Assembly: GCA_001769275.1 (NCBI GenBank)
Contig: MEOQ01000038.1
Span: 50,943 to 114,942, forward strand
Direction: 5' to 3'
Source: Bacteroidetes bacterium GWF2_43_63
Lineage (GTDB): Bacteria > Bacteroidota > Bacteroidia > Bacteroidales > DTU049
Length of the DNA: 64,000 nt
The stretch's first letter is position 1, and the number at the start of each line of letters is the position of its first letter. The notes under the pieces are model-generated. The model ran no database searches, had not been told where the DNA came from, and was given only the letters and a program-made list of their open reading frames with translations. Of the stretch, positions 17,774 through 25,658 are shown piece after piece. Made by a program: the position numbers and the translations under genes.

Positions 17774-17850
17774 TACTCAGCAACAATCTGTTTTTTAATA
17801 GTATAAAAAATATTTATGCTTTTTAAACGTAGTAAATAGAATTTGAATAG

Positions 17851-17872
17851 ACGCATTTACTATATTTGCGTT
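17851..17872 (+). promoter_or_regulatory. Promoter-like element, copy 2 of 3
   Basis: Contains GCATTTACTATATTTG with the -7 element TATATTTG at 17861-17868. It lies about 70 bp before the DUF6064-like gene at 17941. Similarity to copy 3 continues beyond the -7 element (GTTG and CTGC are shared). Confidence 0.55.
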
Positions 17873-17940
17873 GAGACTGCGGGAAGTTTGGTGCAAAACC
17901 AAAAAAAGAATATGATTGTGTAATTTAAAAATTTACTGGT

Positions 17941-18573
17941 ATGAAATTGCCATTTACAACTGAGCAGTTTTTCAATGTAATTGAGAAGTACAATTTGACA
18001 ATGTTCCCGTTTCAACTGATTATTTTTATGATGGGAATTGGATGTTTATTTTTACTCCACTCAAAATTATCAGCGAAAGACAAGTTAATAGGAATCTGTC
18101 TTGGTACATTATGGATATGGATAGGAGTAGCATATCACCTTGCCTTTTTTACAGTAATAAACAAAGCAGCATACTTATTTGGAGTACTCTTTATCCTTCA
18201 GGGATTATTTATTTTGCTAAGTACGTTCGGCAAGAATAGACTCATTTTCAAATTCACACTACAGACTAAAGACTATTTGGGATATTTTTTCATCTTGTAT
18301 GGTTTAATTGTTTATCCAATAATCAGCTATTTTGTTGAAGGTTCAATAGAAAGAACCATAGTGATGGGTTTACCCTGTCCTTCAACTATATTTACTTTTG
18401 GATTTTTTATTCTTGCGGGTAATAAATTTACCAGGTATTTATTGATTATTCCCTCTTTATGGGCAATTGTGGGTTTGAGTGCCGCAATAAACATTGGAGT
18501 ATTCCAAGATGTAATGATAATAATCGCAGCAATAACCGCTGATATCATATTGATTCTACGGAAGAAAGAATAA
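17941..18573 (+). CDS. DUF6064-family membrane protein
   Basis: The 210-residue protein opens with LPFTTEQFFNVIEKYN and has GLPCPSTIFTFGF in the second half, followed by RYLLIIPSLWAIVGLSAA; these match what I recall of DUF6064 integral membrane proteins. Six or seven hydrophobic helices are visible. Function is unknown. It has its own upstream promoter-like element and a clear terminator at 18723-18760. Confidence 0.75.
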   Translation: MKLPFTTEQFFNVIEKYNLTMFPFQLIIFMMGIGCLFLLHSKLSAKDKLIGICLGTLWIWIGVAYHLAFFTVINKAAYLFGVLFILQGLFILLSTFGKNRLIFKFTLQTKDYLGYFFILYGLIVYPIISYFVEGSIERTIVMGLPCPSTIFTFGFFILAGNKFTRYLLIIPSLWAIVGLSAAINIGVFQDVMIIIAAITADIILILRKKE

Positions 18574-18722
18574 AGTGAAAGCCACTATGCGGTATGGCCA
18601 ACAAGGGTTTCAACGGCATGCGAAGGGTTGTAACCCACATCAATACTTCATCTCGGTTGATGGGAATAACGCTTCTTAACATCTAATTGGTCATACCTCG
18701 AACCGATACCAAAATACAAAAT

Positions 18723-18760
18723 AGCACCTTGGTCTATTACCAGGGTGCTTTTATTATTTT
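18723..18760 (+). terminator. Rho-independent terminator
   Basis: AGCACCTTGGT (18723-18733) pairs with ACCAGGGTGCT (18739-18749) over 11 bp with one G-U pair and a 5-nt loop. It is followed by a T-rich run (TTTTATTATTTT). It lies about 150 bp after the DUF6064-like gene. Confidence 0.8.
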
Positions 18761-18880
18761 GCGCCATGCATGGGAAAATCTATATTCGGCAACCACCTCT
18801 TTTGCGTTCAGTAACAACCTGTATTACAAATTGATGTAAAATAAGTAATTTTTTAGACGCGTTAAATGAGGTTTTTTTTA

Positions 18881-18902
18881 ATGCATTTGCTATATTTGTG
18901 TT
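18881..18902 (+). promoter_or_regulatory. Promoter-like element, copy 3 of 3
   Basis: Contains GCATTTGCTATATTTG with the -7 element TATATTTG at 18891-18898, about 115 bp before the gene at 19016. Closely similar to the elements at 15054 and 17851. Confidence 0.55.
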
Positions 18903-19015
18903 GGGTCTGCAAATTGTAATGGCGAGCAATAAAAACCGTCAGCATAAAACTATCATGTGACGCATGACATTCATCTGGGTGCTTGAATTTTTGACTTTTA
19001 AATACATTTTCAATT

Positions 19016-19786
19016 ATGAAAAATAACGACCCCACTCAACATTCTGACACCGACAGACAATGGAAAAACATTTATTTTCTGGGCGGCATAATGACTTTGC
19101 TTGCTTTAGCCGGTATTCTTCTTGATGTATTTATTGGCAATGTGACTGGTGGCGACTTGACAGCTCTTCCCGGAACAGCAATTGGCAGATTTGAACAATT
19201 TCAAAGCAATGTGTTTCTCGGACTCTATAATCTTGACTTTTTAAACATCGTAAATCAAATTATTTTAATACCCGTTTACATAGCACTTTTTGCAGTTCAC
19301 AGAAACACAAATGTTGGTTACGCTTTTTTAGCGTTGATTGCATTCCTTTTTGGCTCAGCAATTATGGTTGCCAACAATACCGCCTTACCAATGTTGGAAT
19401 TGAGTAATAAATATTTTGCGACAAGCATTGAATCGCAAAGGACTTTGTATGCAGCAGCAGGAGAATCAATGCTTGCTCAAGGCGCTCATGGAAGTCCCGG
19501 AATATTTCTTGGCTTTTTCATTCCAACCATAGCGAACTTAATATTTTCAATTGTAATGCTGCATGGCCGGGTTTTTAGCAAAATTAATTCCTGGATTGGC
19601 ATCATTGGAAGCATATTCATGCTGTTATATATTGTATTGATAAACTTTATTTCAGGAGTTGAAAACATGGCTACCGCTATCGCTATGCCCGGAGGACTAT
19701 TATTAATAACATGGATGATTCTGTTTACCCTAAGGTTGTTTAAGTTAGGCCGAAATGTATGCTCAGATCAGCAACGACTTCAATAA
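19016..19786 (+). CDS. Multipass membrane protein (DUF4386-like)
   Basis: This 256-residue protein has about six hydrophobic helices (for example IYFLGGIMTLLALAGILLDV and NIVNQIILIPVYIALFAV) and a conserved-looking HGSPGIFLGF segment. It resembles DUF4386-type membrane proteins of unknown function, but I would not insist on the family. It stands alone with its own promoter-like element and ends about 80 bp before the second IS21-like repeat cluster. Confidence 0.7.
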   Translation: MKNNDPTQHSDTDRQWKNIYFLGGIMTLLALAGILLDVFIGNVTGGDLTALPGTAIGRFEQFQSNVFLGLYNLDFLNIVNQIILIPVYIALFAVHRNTNVGYAFLALIAFLFGSAIMVANNTALPMLELSNKYFATSIESQRTLYAAAGESMLAQGAHGSPGIFLGFFIPTIANLIFSIVMLHGRVFSKINSWIGIIGSIFMLLYIVLINFISGVENMATAIAMPGGLLLITWMILFTLRLFKLGRNVCSDQQRLQ

Positions 19787-19868
19787 TTGAGTTCATTTCA
19801 CACGCGTCGTTTTGCCATATAAATTGCCTTTTTTGGTGGTGTGATAGACGAAGATCATAATAGGGCCA

Positions 19869-19915
19869 ATTCCGGCCCAATCGGCGCCACCGATTCCGGT
19901 CACCCAGCGCCACTC
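19869..19915 (+). repeat. Two IS21-like terminal repeats
   Basis: Two tandem copies begin at 19869 (ATTCCGGCCCAATCGGCGCC) and 19893 (a diverged copy ending GCGCCAC). They are in the same orientation as the four copies at 14131-14325, so the genes between are bracketed by like-oriented element ends and not by one inverted pair. Confidence 0.6.
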
Positions 19916-20015
19916 TGGTGATGAATTATACAACAAACTCTACTTTGTTAAAAGAATGGAGCGATGGCAATTCCCAACTCAGACATTGATCAATAAGCCT
20001 TGCCGTTGTTAGTTG

Positions 20016-20750
20016 TTACTTCCCGTATTTACTAATCAAGTCCTTCACTGTTGATGAGATTTGACCATATTCTTCTTTACGAACTCTCCAGTCTAAATGT
20101 TTAGAGAAGTAAATTTTCGTGCCAGCAAGCGTTGTTTCTTTTTTATTTCCAATAGAGTCTTTGAGCATTTCTTTTTTAATCGTAAACGATCCGTCATTGT
20201 TGTCTTCAAAAGTATAGCCAAGCCAAATGTTAGTGAATTTGCCATCAGCTTGTATTTTAGGATTTAAGCCCCAAAAGTTTGATGCAAAACGGTTGAAAAC
20301 AAGTATAAGAGATGGCTTTAATTGTTCAACCACATCTTTTGTAATTTCAAGTTGTTGCGCAAGGAATGATTTCCCTTTTTCAGTAGAACAAAACTTCAAT
20401 AAATCTTTCTGATTGGAATGGCGCTGAACGAGCATGTCAATATATGTTGCTTTTGATGCTAATGGTATTGGTAAAAGGTCGTATCGCTTTTTATAAAAAG
20501 AGTCTTTCTCAACAACCTCATGAAAATTAAAACCATATGGTTCAAATGGATCTTTGCCGCCTTCATTTTCTTGATTTTCTCTGAAAGACGGATTTAATCC
20601 ACAGATCAGAATTTTTGCAGAGCTATTAACTTCTGAATAAACATAGTTTCGTTTAAGGATTTTATTCAATTCCGGGTCCTCCATTTTCCCTTTATACTTT
20701 TCAAATAAGTCCTGGATTTTGTTCAGATACTTTTCTTCAAATGTGTTCAT
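20016..20750 (-). CDS. Uracil-DNA-glycosylase-like-fold protein of unknown function
   Basis: A protein of about 244 residues starting MNTFEEKYLNK at the ATG 20748-20750; the longer frame starts at a TTG. ILICGLNPSFRE near residue 55 resembles the GxxPG loop region of the uracil-DNA glycosylase superfamily, and PSLILVFNRFASNFW further on would fit the later strand of that fold. There is no clear catalytic match, so the assignment is tentative. The gene stands alone in minus orientation between the IS21-like repeats and two small frames. Confidence 0.6.
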   Translation of the reverse strand: MNTFEEKYLNKIQDLFEKYKGKMEDPELNKILKRNYVYSEVNSSAKILICGLNPSFRENQENEGGKDPFEPYGFNFHEVVEKDSFYKKRYDLLPIPLASKATYIDMLVQRHSNQKDLLKFCSTEKGKSFLAQQLEITKDVVEQLKPSLILVFNRFASNFWGLNPKIQADGKFTNIWLGYTFEDNNDGSFTIKKEMLKDSIGNKKETTLAGTKIYFSKHLDWRVRKEEYGQISSTVKDLISKYGK

Positions 20751-20781
20751 AGTTGGATATTTATGCAATTAAACTAAAATA

Positions 20782-21063
20782 TTATTCGGGTAGTATATCT
20801 TTTTCTGTTTTCTCCATATTCATCACCATTTTGGGCATCTGAGGCAATACGCTTGCGGAAGATTGATTTGCGACTGATTCGCATTTACGCAGAAGATGAT
20901 TGCGGTAAGAAAAATCGGCGGAATTGTTATTGGCCTGTGCGGCCAGATGCGGAAAACGGGTGTTAAGCAGTTGCAGAATCTGGCTCCGGTCAATGCTCGC
21001 GTTCTCGTTCAAGAACGAAGCAAGAACAAGCATCAGCGCCTGATTTTCGTTGATGATTTTCAA
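20782..21063 (-). CDS. Small hypothetical protein, TTG start
   Basis: Ninety-three residues with no recognised domain. The only start that uses the whole frame is a TTG at 21061-21063, which overlaps the stop of the upstream small frame as TTGA, a coupling geometry like the common ATGA overlap. The N-terminal part (ENQALMLVLASFLNENASID) looks helical. Could be genuine or a decayed gene. Confidence 0.3.
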   Translation of the reverse strand: MKIINENQALMLVLASFLNENASIDRSQILQLLNTRFPHLAAQANNNSADFSYRNHLLRKCESVANQSSASVLPQMPKMVMNMEKTEKDILPE

Positions 21064-21245
21064 TGCTTTTGAATGCGATTATGCAGAAAAGACCTGATTT
21101 CTTCGAACGACGGGTGACGGCCTCCACCTATTTTTTGCATTAGTAACAGCCAGCGATGTAAAGTTCCTTGATAAGACATGAATAAGTGCATTAATTCTGT
21201 AAATGTATAAAATGAACTAATGCGCACTACAATTGCATTATACAT
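21060..21245 (-). CDS. Small hypothetical protein
   Basis: Sixty-one residues from an ATG at 21243-21245. The C-terminal half (RWLLLMQKIGGGRHPSFEEI) has the look of an N-terminal helix-turn-helix of a transcriptional regulator cut short, but no family can be named. Overlaps the next small frame by four bases. Confidence 0.3.
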   Translation of the reverse strand: MYNAIVVRISSFYTFTELMHLFMSYQGTLHRWLLLMQKIGGGRHPSFEEIRSFLHNRIQKH

Positions 21246-21303
21246 TCAGTTTTTGCAATATGTAGTTGTATTTGGACAGTGCTATTCACGAATATTTGAA
21301 ATA

Positions 21304-21333
21304 TGTCAAGTTTATTGCGCGAAAAACTTGACA
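21304..21333. repeat. Palindrome related to the one at 5047
   Basis: TGTCAAGTTT (21304-21313) and AAACTTGACA (21324-21333) are perfect 10-bp inverted arms around a 10-nt loop containing GCGC. It lies about 120-150 bp before the AbiEi start codon. Its relative at 5047-5076 lies about 190-220 bp before the other AbiEi-like gene. Confidence 0.75.
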
Positions 21334-21406
21334 ACTTGTTTTAGTGCGATACAAGTCCAGTGTCCCGAACAAATAATTAAGTAATTTCCGCCCTGATAGT
21401 AATATT

Positions 21407-21433
21407 GTCGCATTTATATGCTATATTTGCGAC
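21407..21433 (+). promoter_or_regulatory. AbiE promoter with overlapping inverted repeat
   Basis: A -7 element TATATTTG (21422-21429) is framed by the inverted repeat GTCGCA (21407-21412) and TGCGAC (21428-21433), whose right arm overlaps the -7 element. Arm centres are 21 bp apart. AbiEi antitoxins repress their own promoter through inverted repeats, so this is the likely operator. The expected transcript start makes ATG 21454 the AbiEi start, not the more upstream ATG at 21418. Confidence 0.6.
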
Positions 21434-21453
21434 GAAATATTCAAAATATAGTC

Positions 21454-22062
21454 ATGTTAAGCACTGAAGAATTGATACTTACGAAAATTAAAAAAGCGAA
21501 GAGGGGTACGCTGTTTTTTACCGAAGATTTTTTGTCTTTTGGTGGAGCTAAAACTGTTGCCAAAGCTCTGGAGCGATTGGTCGGACAGGAAGTTATTTCC
21601 CGCGTGGCGCGTGGCATTTATGCCCGATTGGAAAGCGACCCGATACTCGGAACAGTAACGCCAGGCACCGAAGCCATTGCAGAAGCCATCAGGCGAAGAG
21701 ATAAAAGCCGGATTATTATAACGGGAGCTGCAGCGTTGAATGCGTTGGGCCTCTCAACGCAGGTTCCGATGAATGTTGTTTATCTTACTGACGGCGCAGC
21801 GAGAAGAATTTCCTTTGGCAGACGAAAAATTATTTTTAAAAAGACTGCCCCCAGGAATCTGGCTGCAATTGGAAAAATAAGCAGTGTGGTGATTCAGGCT
21901 CTTAAAGAAATCGGAAAGGGCAATGTCACCGAATCGGAGATAAATGTCATCCTAAAGCATTTGGGAAAAGAAGACCCTTATCGACTGGAACACGATATAA
22001 AGCTGGCTCCTGAATGGATCCGGATAATTATGCGGAAAGCTATAAAGAAAACACAATCATGA
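21454..22062 (+). CDS. abiEi: AbiEi-type antitoxin (DUF6088) of a type IV toxin-antitoxin pair
   Basis: About 202 residues from MLSTEELILTK. The N-terminal winged-helix region (TVAKALERLVGQEVISRVAR, then GIYARLE) and the following SRIIITGAAALNALGLSTQ are typical of AbiEi/DUF6088 antitoxins, which act as autorepressors and counter the AbiEii nucleotidyltransferase. The stop overlaps the abiEii start as ATGA. The promoter carries an inverted repeat overlapping its -7 element. Confidence 0.85.
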   Translation: MLSTEELILTKIKKAKRGTLFFTEDFLSFGGAKTVAKALERLVGQEVISRVARGIYARLESDPILGTVTPGTEAIAEAIRRRDKSRIIITGAAALNALGLSTQVPMNVVYLTDGAARRISFGRRKIIFKKTAPRNLAAIGKISSVVIQALKEIGKGNVTESEINVILKHLGKEDPYRLEHDIKLAPEWIRIIMRKAIKKTQS

Positions 22063-23087
22063 ATCCCTGGATAACAATAGCTGACGAAACAAAGAGAAGG
22101 GCTTATGCTGAAACAGCAGAAAAGACCGGTCTATCAGCGTTTGCAGCAGAAAAGGACTGGTGGGTGGTGCAAACTTTGTCTGTTGTTTTCGGGATGGATG
22201 TGTCAGCACACCTCGTCTTTAAAGGCGGCACTTCACTTAGCAAGGGATGGGGAATTATTGACCGGTTTTCTGAAGATGTTGATTTAGCTCTGGATCGGGC
22301 ATTTCTCGGCTTTGATGGAGAGTTGAGCAAAAAACAACGCAGTAATCTCCGGAAACAAACGGGTTTGTATGTTGATAACGTTTTTTATCCGAAATTGATT
22401 GAAAAGTTTGAAATCAAAGGATTTACGGATGTGCGTCTTGAACTGGTGAAGGAAAAGGAAAGCGATCGGGATCGGAAAATAATTATTTATTATCCAAATG
22501 TGATTGAAGCGCCCGGCTACTTGCAGCCTGCCGTTCAGATAGAGATCAGTTGTCGTTCTTTACGTGAACCTTTCACCATGAGAAGCATTATTCCGCATCT
22601 TGACGATGTGTTTCCTGACGCAAATTTCATCCAGCCCCCAGCCATTATTCCAACCGTTAATCCGGAAAGAACTTTTCTGGAGAAAATCTTTCTATTACAT
22701 GAAGAATTTCACCGGCCAGTTGAAAAAAGAAGAGTTAATCGACTCAGTCGCCATTTGTACGATGTGGTGAAATTATCTAAAACACGTTTTGCTGAAAATG
22801 CGCTTACAGACAGGACTTTGTACGAGACAATTGTAAATCATCGATACCATTTTACAAGAGTGGGCGAAGTGAACTACAATTTACATCAGCCTCAGTCAAT
22901 AAATCCGATACCTCCTGAGGAGTTGATGCAAGCATGGAAAGACGACTACAATGTAATGATTGAACAAATGATCTATGAAGAAAATCCACCGGTCTTTCGT
23001 GAAATAATTTCGGATTTAGAAAAATTGACAAACAAGATCAATTCGCTGGAATGGAGATTTAGTATGGAGTTTCCATTGCCAAAATAA
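22059..23087 (+). CDS. abiEii: AbiEii nucleotidyltransferase toxin
   Basis: About 342 residues from the ATG 22059-22061. FKGGTSLSKGWGII followed by RFSEDVDLAL (residues about 50-75) is the GGTS...D-x-D nucleotidyltransferase signature of AbiEii/AbiGii toxins. Members of the family transfer nucleotides to tRNA acceptor ends and stop translation. TFLEKIFLLHEE and RRVNRLSRHLYDVVKL are further conserved segments. Length and motifs suggest an intact toxin. It forms a bicistronic operon with abiEi. Confidence 0.88.
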   Translation: MNPWITIADETKRRAYAETAEKTGLSAFAAEKDWWVVQTLSVVFGMDVSAHLVFKGGTSLSKGWGIIDRFSEDVDLALDRAFLGFDGELSKKQRSNLRKQTGLYVDNVFYPKLIEKFEIKGFTDVRLELVKEKESDRDRKIIIYYPNVIEAPGYLQPAVQIEISCRSLREPFTMRSIIPHLDDVFPDANFIQPPAIIPTVNPERTFLEKIFLLHEEFHRPVEKRRVNRLSRHLYDVVKLSKTRFAENALTDRTLYETIVNHRYHFTRVGEVNYNLHQPQSINPIPPEELMQAWKDDYNVMIEQMIYEENPPVFREIISDLEKLTNKINSLEWRFSMEFPLPK

Positions 23088-23282
23088 TTTCAATTTAACC
23101 AGTTGCAGCGCAAATATTCATCTTATAAAAGCTGGAGAAACAAGAATATTTAAAGCATGTATAAAATTACAGTTATAGTGCAACGTGTTTTCCTGTAACA
23201 ACCTGTTGACATGCAATATCTAATCAAATCTAAGCCATTTGAAAGATGTGCCAACCAATAATCCTCTCAGAAAGAGCTGAAG

Positions 23283-23497
23283 TTAGTTCTCAGGCCAATG
23301 CTTTTCATCATTTGATGATCTTCCAGCAGAATACTTTCCAAAAATCTTGGCCATATCGTCTCCCACTTTATTATCCAGCAGCTTCGCATAAATCTCAGTC
23401 ATTTTCACGGAGCTGTGCCCAAGCATTTTCGATACGCTTTCGATCGGGATCCCGTTGTTTAGAGCGACTGTCGTTGCAAATGTATGGCGGGGTTAAT
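23283..23497 (-). pseudogene. Broken copy of the integrase 3' end
   Basis: This stretch is closely similar to the last ~170 bp of the intact integrase (25659-25830). On the minus strand it reads through GIPIESVSKMLGHSSVKMTE and IYAKLLDNKVG, including the histidine of GHSS and the active-site tyrosine of EIYAK. Homology breaks near 23495, and the 3' end is replaced by a different tail ending at a stop at 23283-23285. It is the C-terminal relic of a second, related integrase. Confidence 0.85.
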
Positions 23498-23766
23498 GGC
23501 ATAAACTATGGCTATAAAAACTCAAATACGATTGTATTTATAAATGTCACAATTGCCAAAATACTTGTTTTATTGGTGATAGTGACATTTCTTTGTGCTG
23601 TTATACAAACTATGGCTATGGGTTTAAAGACAATTGATATTGCCGAAGTTTTTTAAGGTAAGACAACAGTTACCATGGGTGTGCTGGCTGATAACCCTTT
23701 TTCGCCGGCATTAACGGACTATGACCAAACGACTTGATGGTTGTCTATTTATTCGGAGTATGAATG
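23498..23766. other. Intergenic region between integrase relic and fic
   Basis: No credible gene. The 13-bp word AAACTATGGCTAT occurs twice in direct orientation, around 23502 and 23606, about 104 bp apart; the second copy lies inside a hydrophobic but startless frame. Confidence 0.4.
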
Positions 23767-25302
23767 TTACCTGAAAATTTCAAGATATATTTTTTCGATA
23801 TCCCTGACTTCAGTTTCAGTCAGAGCCTCAAATTCTTTTTCCCTTGCTCTTTGCGATAGTTTTCCATTGTTCTGTTCGAGAAACCGCACCAGGGTTGCGA
23901 TGAGTTTGTCGGGCATTTCGAATTTATTTTCAATGTATCTTTTCAATTCATCATATTGCTGTATATATTTCAGCTCGGCAGGAATGATGTTCTGAATTGT
24001 GTCATTTACACAATCATATAGAAATTCCGCAAGCCTTGTTGCGTCAAAATATCTGTAGTAATCTATCGTATCATTCAACACTTCAATATTGTGATCGCTG
24101 GTTTCTTTCCATTCAATAAAATCGAGCAGGGGTTGCGAATGGCTTTCCAGTGCTTTGCGATAATCATCTATATGATTCAGAATGGAAGCCGAGACTGGAA
24201 AAACAAGCCCTTGTGCGGAGAATTGTTTTCTCATCAATACATGATGAATCAGATAACGATGGATGCGGCCATTTCCATCGACAAACGGATGTATGAAAAC
24301 AAATCCGAATGCTATTACTGTCGCCGTCAGTACTGCGTCTATTTCATCGTTTAGTAATAATTCATTTGACGCTATAAGCCCGTTAATCAATTGTTTCACA
24401 TCCTGCCATTTTGCTGAAATGTGGTCGGGAACTGGCTCTCCGGTAATACGGTCATGTTCTCCCACAAATCCGCCCTGTTCCCGGAAACCCAGCTTGATAA
24501 AGCGCGCGTTTTCAATAACAGCCTGTTGCAACCGGATCAATTCCTCTTTTGTAAGATCATTATTGCCGGCCTGTCCTATAATTCTTCCCCATCGTGCCGC
24601 ACGGCTGCTTTTGGGGCTCTCTCCTTCAATACTGAATGACGCTTTGGAATCCTTAAGAAGCAAAAATGCTGCGGTTCGTTGAAGAATGTCTTTGTGTATT
24701 TTTTTCAGATACGCTGATTTGCGACCGGAAATATTTTCTTTTATATAGTTTTCCAGTTTTGCTGTTTTCCGGATCAAAGGGCAGAAATCCCTGGTCCCCG
24801 GAAGATTGTTGATGATTCTGTGTCTTGGCGATTTTGAGCCAGATGATAAGGCAAACTGAAGTGAATCGTCAACAAGCGGCACATAGTTTTTTATTGTCAG
24901 ATCATCGATTGGGAGTTCTTTGTGCATCAGCCATTCGTATAGAAACCATATTTTTCTTGAGTACTGACCTGTCGGTTCCTCTTTAAGAATTGCTACAACA
25001 TCTTTAGCGCTTAGTTTTTCAAAGAGTTTTTTAAAAAATAATAAATGTAGTCCTTCGTATTTAAGAGCAAAAACGAGGTGTCGGTATAATGTGTCTTCGA
25101 AAGCTGCGCGTGAAGAAAAAACATTCCATTCCCCGGTACTGTATTGTTTTCGCGTGTTGCATATCAATGACAGTATTGAAGGCATAGGTAATTCCAGCCC
25201 AAGGGTGTCTATTATTGCGGCATAGCCTGCTATTACCCCTTGCTCCGGTGCAGTCCGTCCATGAAATACGCCTGCATTTATAGAAAACCTTTTTTTATTC
25301 AT
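23767..25302 (-). CDS. Fic-domain protein with N-terminal inhibitory motif
   Basis: A Fic protein of about 511 residues starting MNKKRFSI at ATG 25300-25302; a TTG 8 codons upstream is less likely. The catalytic motif HPFVDGNGRIHR lies at about residue 336, and SFSIEGE at about 220 is an (S/T)xxxE(G/N) inhibitory motif placed N-terminal to the Fic core, making this a class II, self-inhibited enzyme. Fic domains usually transfer AMP from ATP to target proteins. After the core (about 420-511) follows a winged-helix-like region. The promoter is covered by a phased direct-repeat array (25351-25474). It lies between the integrase relic and the intact integrase, so it looks like element cargo. Confidence 0.9.
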   Translation of the reverse strand: MNKKRFSINAGVFHGRTAPEQGVIAGYAAIIDTLGLELPMPSILSLICNTRKQYSTGEWNVFSSRAAFEDTLYRHLVFALKYEGLHLLFFKKLFEKLSAKDVVAILKEEPTGQYSRKIWFLYEWLMHKELPIDDLTIKNYVPLVDDSLQFALSSGSKSPRHRIINNLPGTRDFCPLIRKTAKLENYIKENISGRKSAYLKKIHKDILQRTAAFLLLKDSKASFSIEGESPKSSRAARWGRIIGQAGNNDLTKEELIRLQQAVIENARFIKLGFREQGGFVGEHDRITGEPVPDHISAKWQDVKQLINGLIASNELLLNDEIDAVLTATVIAFGFVFIHPFVDGNGRIHRYLIHHVLMRKQFSAQGLVFPVSASILNHIDDYRKALESHSQPLLDFIEWKETSDHNIEVLNDTIDYYRYFDATRLAEFLYDCVNDTIQNIIPAELKYIQQYDELKRYIENKFEMPDKLIATLVRFLEQNNGKLSQRAREKEFEALTETEVRDIEKIYLEIFR

Positions 25303-25323
25303 TGTGCAAGAATTTGAATTTTG

Positions 25324-25474
25324 CAAATATAGGGATTTTTAGGTATTGGTGTGGAAAAAAAGGTATAATGAGAATAAAAATGGAAAAACAGGTATTATTA
25401 AACATGAAAATGGAATAGCAGGTACTATTTTTGAATAATATGGCTAAACCGGTATTTTCATGGAATAACGGGTA
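25324..25474 (-). promoter_or_regulatory. fic promoter with five phased 15-bp direct repeats
   Basis: On the minus strand a -7 element TATATTTG (25324-25331) lies about 20 bp before the fic start codon. Upstream are five copies of a 15-bp unit, plus-strand consensus ATGGAATAACAGGTA, at 25351-25365, 25380-25394, 25410-25424, 25440-25454 and 25460-25474; a weaker sixth may lie at 25331-25345. Start-to-start distances are 29, 30, 30 and 20 bp, close to whole helical turns, so all copies face one side of the DNA. This suggests cooperative binding by one regulator, possibly the Fic protein's own C-terminal domain. Confidence 0.75.
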
Positions 25475-25658
25475 GCAGTCTGAAACTTTCAGGAAAATCA
25501 GGATTTGATTGAGCTGAAAAGAGATTTTCAAACTTGCCAGGGTTATTTTGCGAAAGACATAACAAAGAGTTTTACCAATATGATATATTGATTTCAGAAA
25601 GTCACGTCTGCCTAAAAATCTTTGCACTCTCAGAAACTGCACCCAAGCTTATTCCAAC

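Noticed and set aside
14700..20020. Integron cassette array
   Set aside because: A GTTRRRY-like core appears once near 18899 and some CAACAAGGG-type words occur, but no paired attC arms and no integron integrase were found.
23246..23656. 136-residue plus-strand frame across the integrase relic
   Set aside because: The first two thirds are antisense to clear integrase sequence; the hydrophobic tail has no start of its own.
25351..25474. CRISPR array
   Set aside because: Units are 15 bp and degenerate, gaps are 5-15 bp, and the array overlaps a promoter; spacers and cas genes are lacking.
25295..25642. 115-residue minus-strand frame upstream of fic
   Set aside because: It overlaps the fic start and the direct-repeat array, and its translation is low-complexity with no domain.
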